A program made the translations under genes and the position numbers. 64,000 nt of DNA, taken from Odiellus spinosus (taxonomy: Eukaryota > Arthropoda > Arachnida > Opiliones > Phalangiidae). Positions 28,525 through 40,600 of the stretch are shown in pieces (the stretch's first letter is position 1; each line of letters opens with the position of its first letter). The notes under the pieces were generated by a model. It did no database searches and was not told the origin of the DNA. It saw only the letters and a program-made list of their open reading frames with translations. The stretch covers positions 23,103,024 to 23,167,023 of the forward strand of contig OY987231.1 of assembly GCA_963920705.1 (NCBI GenBank), given 5' to 3'.

Positions 28525-30311
28525 ATGTCAGTTCTCACCGAAAATATAGTGCTATCCCGTACAAGGGCGCAGGATTTGAATAGTGTACGGAAATTAAATT
28601 GTTGGTAAGTTGGAGTTTAAATCATCATTTGATTTAATAATTAATATTTGCTATTTGTAATTTAAAGGGGTAGTGAACTAACTGACGTGAGCTTGGTAAG
28701 AAGAATGACCTTTGTTGAAGTCTTATCCTTAAGGTAATGAAATTTGTAAAGTCTTATGAGTAAGCTATAATATTAACATAAGTTTATAACTTATAAACAA
28801 AAGTAATCAACTTTACGTATAACTGAAAAAATGATCAAGGAATTTGTAACTTGCATGTGGATTTTAGTTCTTTTGGAAATAATAAAACTTCAAGTACTAA
28901 TTCAATCAATATTAATTAATAGCGTGAACAATATTTCGACTTTGCTCGATTTTTCTTACTGCAAAAACCTACAAGAGCTCTACATTCGCAAAAATTCAAT
29001 AACCGATCTAAACGAAGTGATATATTTGAAAGATCTCCCGCGATTAAAAAGTTTATGGTTGGCTGATAACCCCTGCGCAGAGTGTGATCATTATAGAATG
29101 ACTGTCTTAAGGGCCCTTCCTAATCTACAAAAGCTAGACAATATCAGTAAGAATTTACTGGAAATAATTTGATACTGAAAGTTACGTATTAAGAGTTTTA
29201 CTCGATTTGTAGCCGTTCAACCTCAAGAAATCGAAATAGCCAAAAGTAAGGGAAAGATTCTAACGGAACCATCAGAGAAGAAAGACGATGAAGATTCCGA
29301 GGAACAAATAATCCCAGTCCAAACCCAAACCGCCCATGTTAAAAAGGAGAAAGTTGAAGAGGCTAAAGAAAAAGCTTCACCGGATAAAAATCAAAATCAA
29401 GATATGGGTGAAGATACCAGAAGAAACAATCAAACCCCTCCTAATCCGATGTACGATCCAAATTTACATTATTAATTGGCCCCCTCTTATATTATAGTAA
29501 TTACAGGTTTGAAACGGCTGTACCGAAACATACAAAAGCTCCGCCACCAAAAGTTGATCAAACAAACCGAGAAATATTGGAAGATCACAAAATGAGCGTT
29601 CAAAACCAGCAATACGTTCAACAACAACAAAACCAAGTAAAACAACAACAGCTACACCATCAAGACGTTACTGTACATCGACAAATGATGGAACAGAGGG
29701 AACAACACGTTACAACTGGAGGTTCAACTACCTCAGCTACAAATGCCCAACACGTCAATCACGCTTTCTACGCCAGAGTTCAAACTTTGGTCGACCATTC
29801 GAGTCGCAAACCTCGAAAACCTTCCGATTTGCGTTGCGAAGGAAGGTCGAATAAATCCGCCACTTCTTCCCCTCCCCCGCCATTACAAAGCAATGGAATA
29901 GACGAATCACCTGATAATTATCAGTTAGGCGATATGGAAGGATCGTATTACGGGGGAAATGGACCCCAGGGAGGTCGCGATCTCTCGGAATTGGAAACCA
30001 GAAGTTGCTCTCTGGATAGTGAAGCTTCGTATTATTTGGAGCAAAGGGCGGCGGTTGGCGCGGGTAGTAGTAACTCTTCTAGGATAGAGAAAGGATCTCC
30101 CACTCGAATTCTACCCAAAGGGGGAAGAAACAGGGTAAAATTTCTATCTAGGAACCCGGCTAAAGCTAAATCTTCGACTAACGTTGAGTTTTTCCAGAAT
30201 TCTAACATACTATCGGCTGTTCTGTGCTTAATCAAGGAATTGGATTTTGCGAGCTTGGAAGTAGTTGAAACGGCAATTCATTGTCAAATGGAGGACATGG
30301 AAAACCCCTAG
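28525..30311 (+). CDS. CFAP410: Cilia- and flagella-associated protein 410 (5 exons, 470 aa)
   Basis: Leucine-rich-repeat ciliary protein (human C21orf2) found at the basal body and linked to NEK1. Exons: 28525-28604, 28668-28733, 28923-29146, 29213-29450, 29507-30311; phases agree and give 471 codons. The N-terminus [20 protein letters not shown] matches the family, followed by [52 protein letters not shown] and [18 protein letters not shown] with LPNLQKLDN. The conserved C-terminal helix is [20 protein letters not shown]. Between them lies a long insert, first acidic/basic and then Gln-rich ([15 protein letters not shown], residues about 208-222), making the protein nearly twice the human length (256). 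The exon 4 donor is GTACGA; without splicing the frame stops at TAA. AATAAA lies at 30535. Confidence 0.92.
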
Positions 30312-31432
30312 AATCCTAGGGAGATGAATGGCGGCTAATATTTACCTTATACAACCTAACTAAATGATAGATTTCCTTTTTATTTCGGAAGGTACCTTAG
30401 ATAACGCACCACGTAACTAGTTAAAACAAGAAAGTGTACGTTACTCGCTGAAAAAAGATCTATATGATAGTATTTAACACGAGCTAGTTGACGTAGAATC
30501 GAATTTGATAGATATTAAGTTTTAATTGTTTTATAATAAAATTAGATAGAATGATATAAACCTACCCTTATTAATATTTAATTCAAAATTAATCATTTTT
30601 AACCTACGGGATCAAAAGGTTGAGTTTTTTTTTTACATAAAAGTGAAGGTCATGTTTAATTTATTTTTAATACGTTTTAACTACTTATTGTTACGAGAAT
30701 CTCATTACGTTTTTATTTAATATTTATTTTAATGTATATTAAAAATTTTATAAGTTCACGCAATGATCCAAAACTAACTCCGCATAGATTAGCCATTGAA
30801 ATAAAGTTTTTTTTATCCCATACACATTCCAATTATTCAGTTTAATAATAATTTCTAAGCTGGAACTTATCAGCGCAATTCTGCTGGGTTATGTGGTTTT
30901 CTGGCGTAATAGCTCAATATTTTTAGGTTCAATTTCCATTTAATTTAACTAGTCTTCCATTAAAAAGATTGTGATTTACAAGAAATGCGTTAAAAATGAG
31001 TTTGTGTTCACGAATAGCCCTTTCTGTTTATTTTATGTAACATTAACTGAATTAAAAGTATTATTCAAATTTAAAAGTAGTTATTGTGTAAAAAAATAGG
31101 CTTAATAATTACACAATGCATGCAGGGAAGACAAAGGCTTAACGTTACGATGTTTGCGTCTTAAGTTTATCCATAAAAATAAACATATTCACCTTCTGCC
31201 GCTGGTTTTCTTAACAACTTCCGCTTTTTCTCACGATGTTGATTGTTTTTCTCCTAGATAAAATGTTAATTAGCTCGACATATTAAGACATACCGAGAAC
31301 ACAAATTATTACGTGCGGCCGCGTGAAGCAAAGCTCGTGAACTTGCCGCTAGACAAAGAACGAAGCCCATGATTGGTCAGACGAATTTCAACGAGATCCG
31401 ATTGGTCGTATTACACTCCAAAACTGAATATT

Positions 31433-31575
31433 TTAAAGGCCCAATCTGCTCGCATAATTGTGACTTTAATATGTTCTTCCCTTAAGCCACAGGGTAGCTT
31501 TGACTGTACAAGTCATGTTTAACATTGTCTGCTAAGTTAGAAGAGAAGTTTTAAAATTAGCAGATAGTTTGCAAG
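31433..31575. mobile_element. MITE family B copy
   Basis: Runs from TAAAGGCCCAATCTGCTC through CTTCCCTTAAGCCACAGGGT, AGCTTTGACTGTACAAGT and AACATTGTCTGCTAAGTTAG to AAATTAGCAGATAGTTT. Same orientation as the 35.5 kb copy; moderately diverged. Confidence 0.65.
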
Positions 31576-31605
31576 CATGATGCAAAAAATCATATGGAAA
31601 GTCCA

Positions 31606-31693
31606 AAGCCGGATTCACACAGACCTATTTTCAAGTGTTTGAAGCTTGAACGGGCATGAAACTCGTGAATACAGGTCTGTGTGAATCCGGCTT
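31606..31693. mobile_element. 88-bp hairpin element (MITE family D)
   Basis: Perfect 21-bp terminal inverted repeats lie at 31606-31626 (AAGCCGGATTCACACAGACC plus T) and 31673-31693. They flank a 46-bp centre containing a second weaker inverted pair. The perfection of the arms suggests recent movement or gene conversion. No clear target-site duplication is visible. Confidence 0.75.
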
Positions 31694-32078
31694 AAGACTC
31701 ATCTCCACAAGAAACTTCCTTACTGTTGTTATTCCATAATGTAGTCTATAAAAAATATAATTATGGAATATAATTATTCCACCATTATTTGACACTTTAA
31801 AATTGTTTCACTATCAACCATAACCTGTAATAAAAAATCCAGATAAATAAAAAGCCAAGGAATTTATTTTATCAGATGCGCTTTATTCTTCAGAAACTTT
31901 TTGAATACAGTTTTTAACAAATCTTTAACTTTTAAACTGAATTTAATTAAATGAAAACGGATAAATTGCTTAATTTTAAATTGATGTAAACAAAAAGAAC
32001 ATTTTGAACATTTTTAAACGCAGAAGTTTGGAATTATTTTAATGATAATGAATTTGAAGAAGTCTTAAGAGCTTTTCT

Positions 32079-34189
32079 TTAGTCTACTTCTTCGATGGTT
32101 GGTCCAGCACCAGCTCCGGCGGCTCCTGGTCCTCCAGGACGTGGCATGTCAGCTCCGGGCATTCCACCGGCACCAGGCGGCATTCCTCCAGCAGACTGGT
32201 ACAATTTAGTGATGATGGGGTTGCAAACTTGTTCAACTTCCTTCTGCTTGTGTTCGTATTCGTCCTTCTCAGCCAACTGGTTGGTATCTAGCCATTTGAT
32301 GGTTTCGCCAACTTTGTCTAAGATTTTTTTCTTATCTTCTTCTCCGATCTTATCCTTTACTTTCTCGTCTTCGATGGTGGATTTCATGTTAAAGCAGTAG
32401 CTTTCCAACGAGTTCTTGGCTGAAATTCTAGCCTTTTGCTTTTCATCTTCATCCTTGTAGTTCTCGGCTTCTTTGACCATTCTTTCGATCTCTTCCTTGC
32501 TCAAACGTCCCTTATCGTTGGTAATGGTGATCTTGTTTTCCTTACCAGTGCTCTTGTCAACAGCCGAGACATTAAGAATACCGTTAGCGTCAATATCAAA
32601 GGTGACTTCGATCTGGGGAACTCCTCGGGGTGCTGGTGGGATTCCAGTCAGTTCAAATTTTCCTAATAGGTTATTGTCTTTGGTCATAGCGCGTTCTCCC
32701 TCAAAGACTTGAATGAGGACGCCGGGTTGATTATCGGAATAAGTGGTGAAGGTTTGGGTTTGACGGGTTGGGATGGTGGTGTTACGTTTGATGAGGGCCG
32801 TCATAACTCCTCCGGCAGTTTCAATTCCGAGAGACAAAGGAGTGACGTCCAAGAGCAGGAGATCTTGAACCTGCTCGGATTTATCTCCATTGAGGATGGC
32901 AGCTTGCACAGCGGCCCCGTAAGCGACGGCTTCATCGGGATTAATACTCTTATTCAATTCCTTGCCGTTGAAAAAGTCTTGTAGGAGTTTTTGAATCTTT
33001 GGGATACGAGTGGAGCCTCCGACCAGGACAATGTCGTGAATCGCGGATTTATCCAGCTTGCCATCCCTAAGGGCTTTTTCTACGGGTTCCAAAGTGCTTC
33101 TGAAGAGATCAGCGTTTAGTTCTTCAAAACGGGCTCTCGTGATTGTAGAGTAAAAGTCGATACCCTCGAACAAGGAGTCAATTTCAATACTGAAAGAGTA
33201 AAAATTATTAAGGTTAAAACTACAAAATTAATTAACCCCAAGCTTAATGCATGATTTTATATATTTTCAATTCAATTACCTAGCTTGAGTGCTAGAAGAA
33301 AGAGTTCGCTTTGCTCGTTCACAGGCAGTTCTCAAACGCCTGATGGCCCTCTTGTTGGTAGTGATGTCCTTCTTATGCTTACGCTTGAACTCTTGGACAA
33401 AGTGATTGACCATGCGGCTGTCAAAGTCTTCACCACCTAAGTGAGTGTCTCCAGCGGTGGCCTTCACTTCGAAAATGCCATCCTCAATGGTCAGTACAGA
33501 AACATCGAAGGTTCCACCTCCCAAATCAAAGATGAGAACGTTACGTTCGCCTACTCCTTGAACCTGAAAGTTAATTCATAGTTAGCTTTGAAATAAATGC
33601 AAAGTTCCCTTGGCAAATGATTTACCTTCTTATCTAAACCATAGGCGATAGCGGCGGCTGTTGGTTCATTAATAATCCTAAGAACGTTCAAACCGGCGAT
33701 GGTACCAGCGTCTTTCGTGGCTTGTCTTTGGGAGTCATTGAAATAAGCAGGAACTGTGACTACGGCGTTTGTGACGGTTTTTCCCAAATAGGCTTCAGCA
33801 ATTTCCTTCATTTTTGTTAATACCATAGAGGAAATTTCTTCAGGGAAAAATGTTTTGGTTTCTCCTTTGTATTCGACTTGAATTTTAGGTTTGCCTCCAT
33901 CACTGATTACATCAAAGGGCCATTGCTTCATGTCTCCTTGTACAGAGGCATCTTCAAACTTCCTGCCAATTAGCCTCTTAGCATCAAATACTGTGTTGTT
34001 CGGGTTCATGGCGACTTGGTTCTTGGCTGCATCTCCAATTAACCTTTCTGTATCAGTGAAAGCCACATAACTAGGGGTGGTCCTGTTTCCTTGGTCATTG
34101 GCAATAATTTCAACTTTGCCATGTTGAAATACTCCTACGCAGGAGTAAGTGGTTCCTAAATCAATTCCTACTGCTGGCGTTTTGGCCAT
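32079..34189 (-). CDS. HSPA8: Cytosolic heat shock cognate 70 (3 coding exons, 652 aa)
   Basis: ATP-dependent Hsp70 chaperone. Exons: 34189-33626, 33563-33280, 33189-32079; phases agree and give 653 codons. All three Hsp70 signatures are present: [12 protein letters not shown] (N-terminus), [14 protein letters not shown], and [17 protein letters not shown]. The linker [15 protein letters not shown] precedes the substrate-binding domain, and the C-terminus is Gly/Pro/Ala-rich (GGMPPGAGG) ending EEVD, the TPR co-chaperone motif that marks the cytosolic/nuclear class. A spliced 5' leader is likely: an acceptor lies at about 34206 just before the ATG and a GTTAGT donor near 34538. Introns favour a cognate (constitutive) gene, but the upstream heat-shock elements suggest that it is also induced. 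Orthology to HSPA8 rather than another cytosolic paralogue is inferred. Confidence 0.95.
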
Positions 34190-34556
34190 TTTTGCTTTTT
34201 ATCTAGAAGAAAAATAAAACTACAAATTATTAACTTAAATACTAGGACAAGCGAAATAAAGCCAAGTCCGCAATCAACACTTCGACCTCGATGACTCATA
34301 AAGCCGAGTCGTACTCGCAACGAGGCGACTACACCCTATACAAAGGCTTACACTTCCTTAACACTAACCTACCATAAAGCTCGATGTATAACTAATAAAT
34401 AGCAAAATACTAATTAATCGCGTAATTTTGAACTTAATAAACAATATACTTACAGTATAAGTTACTTGGGAAATATTTTTAAAATAAATTAGTTTAAAAC
34501 TCGGATTATCTTAGTTACCGACGTCGTTTCTGTACTAACCAGTGGATCAATGAACG

Positions 34557-34673
34557 AGTTTTATTCCTTTGTGAGCTAGTCTTTCGGCTAGATCCGGATA
34601 TGACGCTCCCTCTAGAAGGTTCTGGAAGCTTTCCGACCAATCATAAGGCCGGACTCCTTTTCTGGAATTTTCC
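34557..34673 (-). promoter_or_regulatory. HSC70 promoter: two heat-shock elements, CCAAT and TATA-like box
   Basis: Two HSF-type sites made of alternating GAA and TTC units in 5-bp steps lie at 34614-34633 (GAAGGTTCTGGAAGCTTTCC, last unit imperfect) and 34659-34673 (TTCTGGAATTTTC, perfect three-unit site). CCAAT lies between them at 34637-34641. A TATA-like GAATAAAAC on the minus strand at about 34558-34566 would place transcription start near 34530, ahead of the leader donor at about 34538 or slightly upstream of it. Arrangement and spacing fit a heat-inducible Hsp70 promoter. Confidence 0.7.
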
Positions 34674-34679
34674 ACGACA

Positions 34680-35251
34680 AAAATTAGATTTCAGCTTACG
34701 CAATGAATATCCGGCTTTCATTTATATCTATCAATTGATATAGGTAGAGGGAAAACCAGGATTACAAGCTATGCAAACTTAACCTGATTTTGACTATAGA
34801 GTGATCAGCGCAAAATGTACCATGGAAAAGTCCATTTCATCATTATACCTATTTTAGAGGGAGGGAAGCTATAGGGGCGGGGGTGGGTGGCAAAAAAGGG
34901 ACAAAATTTCCCACGTACATGGCAGGGGGTGGTAGCGTGACAAGCGCGGGAAAAGGTTGATGGAAATATTTTCCCAACCCCTTTAAAAAAAATTACAGGT
35001 AATAAAGGATATAAAAGGGAGAAAGGTGCGGTATATAAGGCTATAAAAAATTAGGCCTATTATAATAAAACTTGCTTATGAACGGAGAAAAAATTTATTT
35101 TTATTTCGTGGATTTATCTTAAGGTTTCCACGTGATGGAGGGTTGGCGTACAATAAATATCGATCGCGTTACATTTACAATATTATATAACGCTAGACCA
35201 ACCCTGCCCCGCTAAGCCTAATCGATAGCGTTTTTGCGAAGATAAAAGCTA
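34680..35251. other. HSC70 upstream spacer
   Basis: No coding exon is visible between the HSC70 promoter and the 3' end of the glutamate receptor gene. There is a G-rich stretch at about 34857-34900 and AT-rich sequence after that. Confidence 0.45.
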
Positions 35252-37279
35252 TTATCTTGTGCAATATTTTTTAAAGAGAGACGTTCGTTGAAAGACTGTT
35301 TCCAGGACGAGTACGAAGAATGCGAGATCGTAGCCTATGATAATGACGAAAAAAAGCGATTGCAAATCCTGAATATCAATATAGTTTTGACTCTCAATTT
35401 TATTTCCCCGTTGAGCAATGCTGTGTAATTTATGTCGAGTATTTAATTTCCTTAAAATTCCCGTCGCACCTAAGCGTCTCATACTGTAATAAAAAATTTA
35501 ATGAAACAATAAAATGTATGCCTGAAAGGCGGGGATTAAAGGCCCTATCTGCTCTAAAACTTGTCCCTTTAAAATGCTCTTCCCTTACGCGCGCAGCCAA
35601 GCTTTGACTGTACAGTTTGTTTTGTACAACGTCGTCTGCTAAGTTAGAAAAGAAGGCGACTTTAAAGAGGATTTGAAAATCGCAAATAGTCCCTTTAATT
35701 GGGTATCTTATGAATACGTCTCTTCGTACGTCCGAGACTGAGGCTTACGCAATATTAAAAGATTTGTAACAGTTTCGATCGAAACCTTTTCTGAAAGCGA
35801 TGCCAAGACGATCTACGAAGAAGTTTTCGCGAGGAAAATGAACTTTATTCTTGATTTTCATGTCGTTGACCATAATTTCTATTGATCTTTTTTGTTCCAA
35901 GTAGGCGAAATTGTCACCAAAGGCAACTCTACGTAGGGCAGAATAGGCGTTCTTCGGGTACTGAAAGGTCAAATTGTTCACGATGGTCTCACGGAAAACT
36001 GACATGGGACCACTGGTAGACTCCTGTGATATTCAAGGTCAAAGAGATGGGCGAAAACCCTAATGGATAATTCTCTTAAATTACCAGAATCATATCCTCG
36101 AAGGCATTCCCTTTTAGCATTCCAAACTTGTAGATCTGATTCCGTACAGCATCAGCCAAATCATCTACAGTATCGATGGTTGGTAAGGTCATGGGTACGC
36201 TGACGGTTGAGGTCAACATGCTGCAGTAGTACTGGAACAAAACTCCGACCGAAATCAGCCACGAACCCAAGAGAAAACGGCTTGAAAAGCATCTGGACGA
36301 CTTGAAGCTTTGAAGGTCCAAGTCTGGGGATGCGGACAATCATTACCGTGGGAACGGGAGGTACCAAGGACATACCTTGTTTCAGTATGATCTGTAACAA
36401 CTTCCATGACCTTGGTGTCTTCCATTTAAGAAATAACTCGCGGTACACCGTTTGAAATTGAAAAAGGAGTGACGTGCATACCAGGAACGCCAAGATTATT
36501 AAGACCCAAACCTTCCAAAAGAAACGGTAGTTATAGTTCCTAGGACACGATTTAGGGTTAAAGTATTGACCTCTGGTGGAAAGGGTAACAGAAAGAAGAC
36601 TTTTCTGGGGTAGGGCTCATTTCGTGACCTTGTGATAAAGGTCAACGCGTCATAAGAGTATGGAACCGAAAAATCTACCACTTTCTGCCTAGCCATAGTC
36701 ATGGATATACTTGAGATGCCTATATCCGCTTCCTACAAAGATTTCATATTTTAAAACTTGGTCTGAGGCACAATTAGGGTCGACTTCATTCAATTACTTT
36801 TCTTTGCAATAAACCAATCATTCCAGTCCATTTCCCACCACGAACTCTCGCGCCCCATTCACCATCAGCTGGTGTAATTAATTCAAATCTTCAAATATTA
36901 AATTTTAATTTTAACTTATAGTTGATACTTAATTCAATAAGGCTTACTTGAACTTCAAATAGTTTGCGAGAGTTCGTAAAAGCTCGTAGTCAACGCCATT
37001 AGGTTGATCCGTACCATTATAAACAAAAAAGGGATGCTATAAAAGAAAAAAAAAATGGATGAACGATTTAAATTTGGCGCGGTTTATGAAGGCTGGTTTC
37101 GCGCCAAAATGATATTTAGGGCACCAAATTTAAACCATTTCAAGCGTAACACAATATCTCATAGTTTATATAAAATTCAACACAGAAGCTAAAATTAGTG
37201 ATATATTTAAAACATAAATTATGCTTTAGACACTTACGTGTATGTAAGCAACTTTTAATAATAAACCACTACAGTTCAT
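35252..37279 (-). CDS. Ionotropic receptor / glutamate receptor-like protein (8 exons, 421 aa)
   Basis: Ligand-gated cation channel family, most like arthropod ionotropic receptors and kainate-binding-type short receptors. Exons: 37279-37238, 37036-36948, 36888-36798, 36732-36571, 36511-36376, 36323-36085, 36023-35749, 35483-35252; phases agree and give 422 codons. The S1 lobe is VDYELLRTLANYLKF, FELITPADGEWG, GGKWTGMIGLLQRKEADIGI and MTMARQKVVDFSVPYSYDAL, keeping the TxxR ligand-carboxylate Arg. M1 is VWVLIILAFLVCTSLLF; M3 is RFLLGSWLISVGVLFQYYCS. The post-M3 linker is SVPMTLPTIDTVDDLA, S2 includes HFPRENFFVDRLGIAFRKGF, and M4 is LQSLFFVIIIGYDLAFFVLV. There is no amino-terminal domain and no clear signal peptide, so the first exon is the least certain part. 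Confidence 0.87.
35527..35700. mobile_element. MITE family B, near-complete copy
   Basis: The best full copy. The outer arm is TTAAAGGCCCTATCTGCTCT, matched inverted by GCAAATAGTCCCTTTAA. The inner arm is GTCCCTTTAAAATGCTCTTC, matched by GCGACTTTAAAGAGG. The core is AGCTTTGACTGTACAGTTTG, then ACGTCGTCTGCTAAG. The arms nest, so the whole can fold into a long hairpin; there is no coding capacity. It lies within the last intron of the receptor gene. Other copies are at 13.4, 20.3, 27.9, 31.4, 44.8, 53.7, 56.2 and 59.8 kb. Confidence 0.78.
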
Positions 37280-37673
37280 GGCTATGTTTAGAACTAAATG
37301 TATCTTGCAAAGATTTTCCACAGAGATATTTTATTAATATGTTAATGTGCCATCAAATTAAGATAAAAGTATTGTATTTGATGAATAAACATCAACGCCT
37401 ATTAATTATCTTATTAATGTATATTTGCTAGAATTTCGCTAATGGCTTAGCTCTCTTTTCGTTATAATATAAACCAAAGGTATTAGGTTGAAACCCGACG
37501 GCTGGCTGGAATGGGAGATTTCGCGTATTCATTTAAATATTTTACGATCTCTGATGAAAAGGGTCACTTATCAACTTTTATTTCATTTAAAATGTACAAA
37601 TGAAATTACAGACACAGTTAACAAATAAAAGGGTTCACTAACACGTAGAACACTTATTTTTTTGCATCAGGAA
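37280..37673. other. PHF14/receptor spacer
   Basis: Nearly 400 bp between two minus-strand genes. It holds the PHF14 3' end, with a minus-strand AATAAA near 37577, and the presumed receptor promoter. No exon was seen. Confidence 0.5.
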
Positions 37674-40600
37674 TTAATTTTTTGATGATTTGTCCTCATC
37701 TTTAGTCGACGTAACGTCGGTAGAAGATTTACAATTTGATTTTCCCTTTTTAACCGTATCTTCGATCTAAAAGATATTTCGAGAACTTTAAAATTTATAC
37801 GTGAAATTTTCACTAGAAAAACATTTTTAATTTATTAAAATTGGAAACAAAAAATATCTAAGATTCAAAAGATAAAACTTGAAAGAAAACTCGTGCCATT
37901 TTCCAAAACTAATACCAAAATGATGCAATTAACGATAATTAGTTTGAAATTAAATTAATTGCAAGCTGAAACGATCAACGCAAAATACCAAACTACGGAA
38001 ACTATCAGTTAGTGAGGGAAATAGATACTTTACGCTTAAAAATATTAATTTTTAGAAGAATAGTTGGCTTGGTACGAGGATTTCAAATAAGACGGGATCT
38101 GAAAATCAACATTTTTCCGACTAAAATTGCTAAACCTCATTCGTTAGATAATAAAAATGCTAAAAATTAGGTTTGATTGCCAAGGAATCTAGGATTTTTG
38201 GTTAGAAAGAAAAACCCCGTATAAATTTAAAAACACTCACGCTACTGTCGCAATCTTCACAATGCCACGTATAACCTCGTTGCTTAGGAGATTTTTTAAC
38301 AGGAGGTCGCAAACAATGTAAATGGTAACACTTTTTACATTCGTCACATCTGAAAGATTTAGGTTTTAGGGGTTAGCGTAAAGTTAAATACAATAAAACC
38401 TCGTTACAACAAAACTGTCATGATAAAAAAAATTGTTATAGCAATTTTTCTATTAATTCCCAGCCAAAAATAAATTACAATATTATTTAATTCTTACTTT
38501 ACTAAATTGGAAGGTTCACCGCTTTCACCGCAACGACAACAATTTGATTTTGTATCTGATCTCGTTTTACGAGGCAACAGAGTGCGACTAGATTTGGGAG
38601 CTGGAGGGGTCGTTGACTGTTCAAAATTCAGAGTAACACCCATTAATAAAAAATTAACCATAAAAATTAAAAAAGGAAATTATTCTAACCTCTTTTTCTT
38701 TCTCCTTTTCAATTTCTTTTCCCTTAACTTCTTTCTCATCAGCCACAGTTTCTCTTAGTTTTCTTTTCCTAGCGTTTCCCCTTCTTCGTTGTACAGCCAT
38801 CGTATCCTTGGAAGCCATTTTCCGTTTCGCTTTCTTGATCGTCAACGTAAGTTTTTCCCTACTATTTTTATCATCCTTTTCATCTTCAACCTGCGAATCT
38901 CCGGTATCATCAACTTCGGACGAAGTATTTACAGTCGACAGAGATTCCATCGTTTTCCTAGAGGAGCGACTTTGTCTGGTGCTAACTTTGGAACAATCGC
39001 TAACTGGGCTACTATTTCTGCCTCGTTTATTCTCTCTGGAATGATCGCGTAGACGTCGAGGGGCATTTGGATCAACCCTATCGTCTTTATCATCTTCTTC
39101 CGTCTTATCACATTCGCTGCATTGCCTTTAAACATATTTAAATTTTTAAAAAATGTAATCTGACAATTTAAAAAACAGTTTAGATTTAAGATAAATTAAT
39201 TTTTGAATAATTTAAAATAAATAAAACTAAAGGACACAAAAATCAAATAAAATGCGGATTTAAAAAACTAAAAAGTTCAAAAAAATAAAAAATAAATTAT
39301 AATTCGAGCCATTTTTGATTTTTTAAGCCTAACGGAAGTTTTTAAGCGATAACTTTAATAACGTACCATCCTTGGGATTTAGTCTTTTTGGGCATTCTCG
39401 TGAGGGGCGGATCCAGACATTGTAAATGGTAATGTAAAGTGCATTTATCACACTTGGCCAGGAAATGTTGGTCATTCGACCTATGGCAGATTCCGCATCT
39501 AAAAAAAAATTGGGTGGAGAGATACAAATATCTAAATAAAACGACCCTTCCGCAATTAAAACTACTAAATTCCTGGACTTGACGTCTTAAAAGCTTTTAC
39601 AATAGGCTATTACAACCCTTAAAGTGCCTACCATCCATCGTCCGCTTGGTTTTCCTTAGTTTAAGACAAGAAATTGCTAAGCCTTGGTCAAATAAATTTT
39701 GAAAGCCAAAGCTGACAAACTTAGCAGACGATAGATGGCAGCCATCTTGGGGTAAAAAAATAATATAAGAAAAGCCTGAAACTAATTAAGTCACTAAGAG
39801 AAACGCGAGTGAAAATCATAAAGAAGCAATTTACAATGTTATCTAAAGGGGGAGAGAATTTGTGATAGAAAGAATGACAGTTCTTAAGTTTTTTTGGCGT
39901 AAGAATTTTGTTTCGAAAAGTGGCTCGATGAAAAATAATACGAAATGAAGAATGAAAAGAAAGAGAAATAAAGAAAAAACATTCGTGCAACATGCTGGGT
40001 TGAAGAAATTAAAATGAAGGCGTTTCCCACCCCAAGATGGTGCCTTAAGCCTTAGCAATGTTATAATATGAAGCGGACGATGGATAGAAGCCATCTTGGG
40101 GTAAGTTAGGCCTATCACACTTAGAAAAACGTTTAAATTGAATAAAAATTTAAGTTATATTAACGTATGATTGAAATTAAATTAAACTAAGAATAAAATA
40201 AAGATGAATAAGACTCACTCGGAAATGACGGAAGTTGAGTGATCAGATCGACGACTATTTTTACTAGAAGGCGATTTTGGAGGCTGTTTCTTTTGCAGAA
40301 CCTCTGGCAAAGGTAATTTCTAATTAAAGATACAATTAATTAATCATAAATAATTAAATAAAATTTCATGGTAGCAGAAGCGGATGAAACCCTCCTCAGG
40401 TTTTATCCACTTCTGATGATAATTAAAAAATATATATAAATCATGATAAAAATTTGAATTTAAGAACAAAAAATTCAAATTAATTACTGATTAGTGATAA
40501 TTAATATTTAATTAAGGATAACGAACTAATTAATATTTAATTAAGGATAACGAACTAATTAATATTTAATTAAGGATAACGAACTAATTAATATTTAATT

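Larger units (their letters stand above)
30312..32078. other. CFAP410/HSC70 convergent spacer
   Basis: No coding exon was seen in 1.77 kb. Contents are the CFAP410 3' region, an AT-rich stretch, a family B MITE (31433-31575), an 88-bp hairpin element (31606-31693), and the HSC70 3' region with a minus-strand AATAAA near 31864. Confidence 0.5.

Noticed and set aside
32095-32984. Plus-strand open frames over HSC70
   Set aside because: Antisense shadows of a highly conserved gene with strong codon bias; the minus-strand protein is unambiguous.
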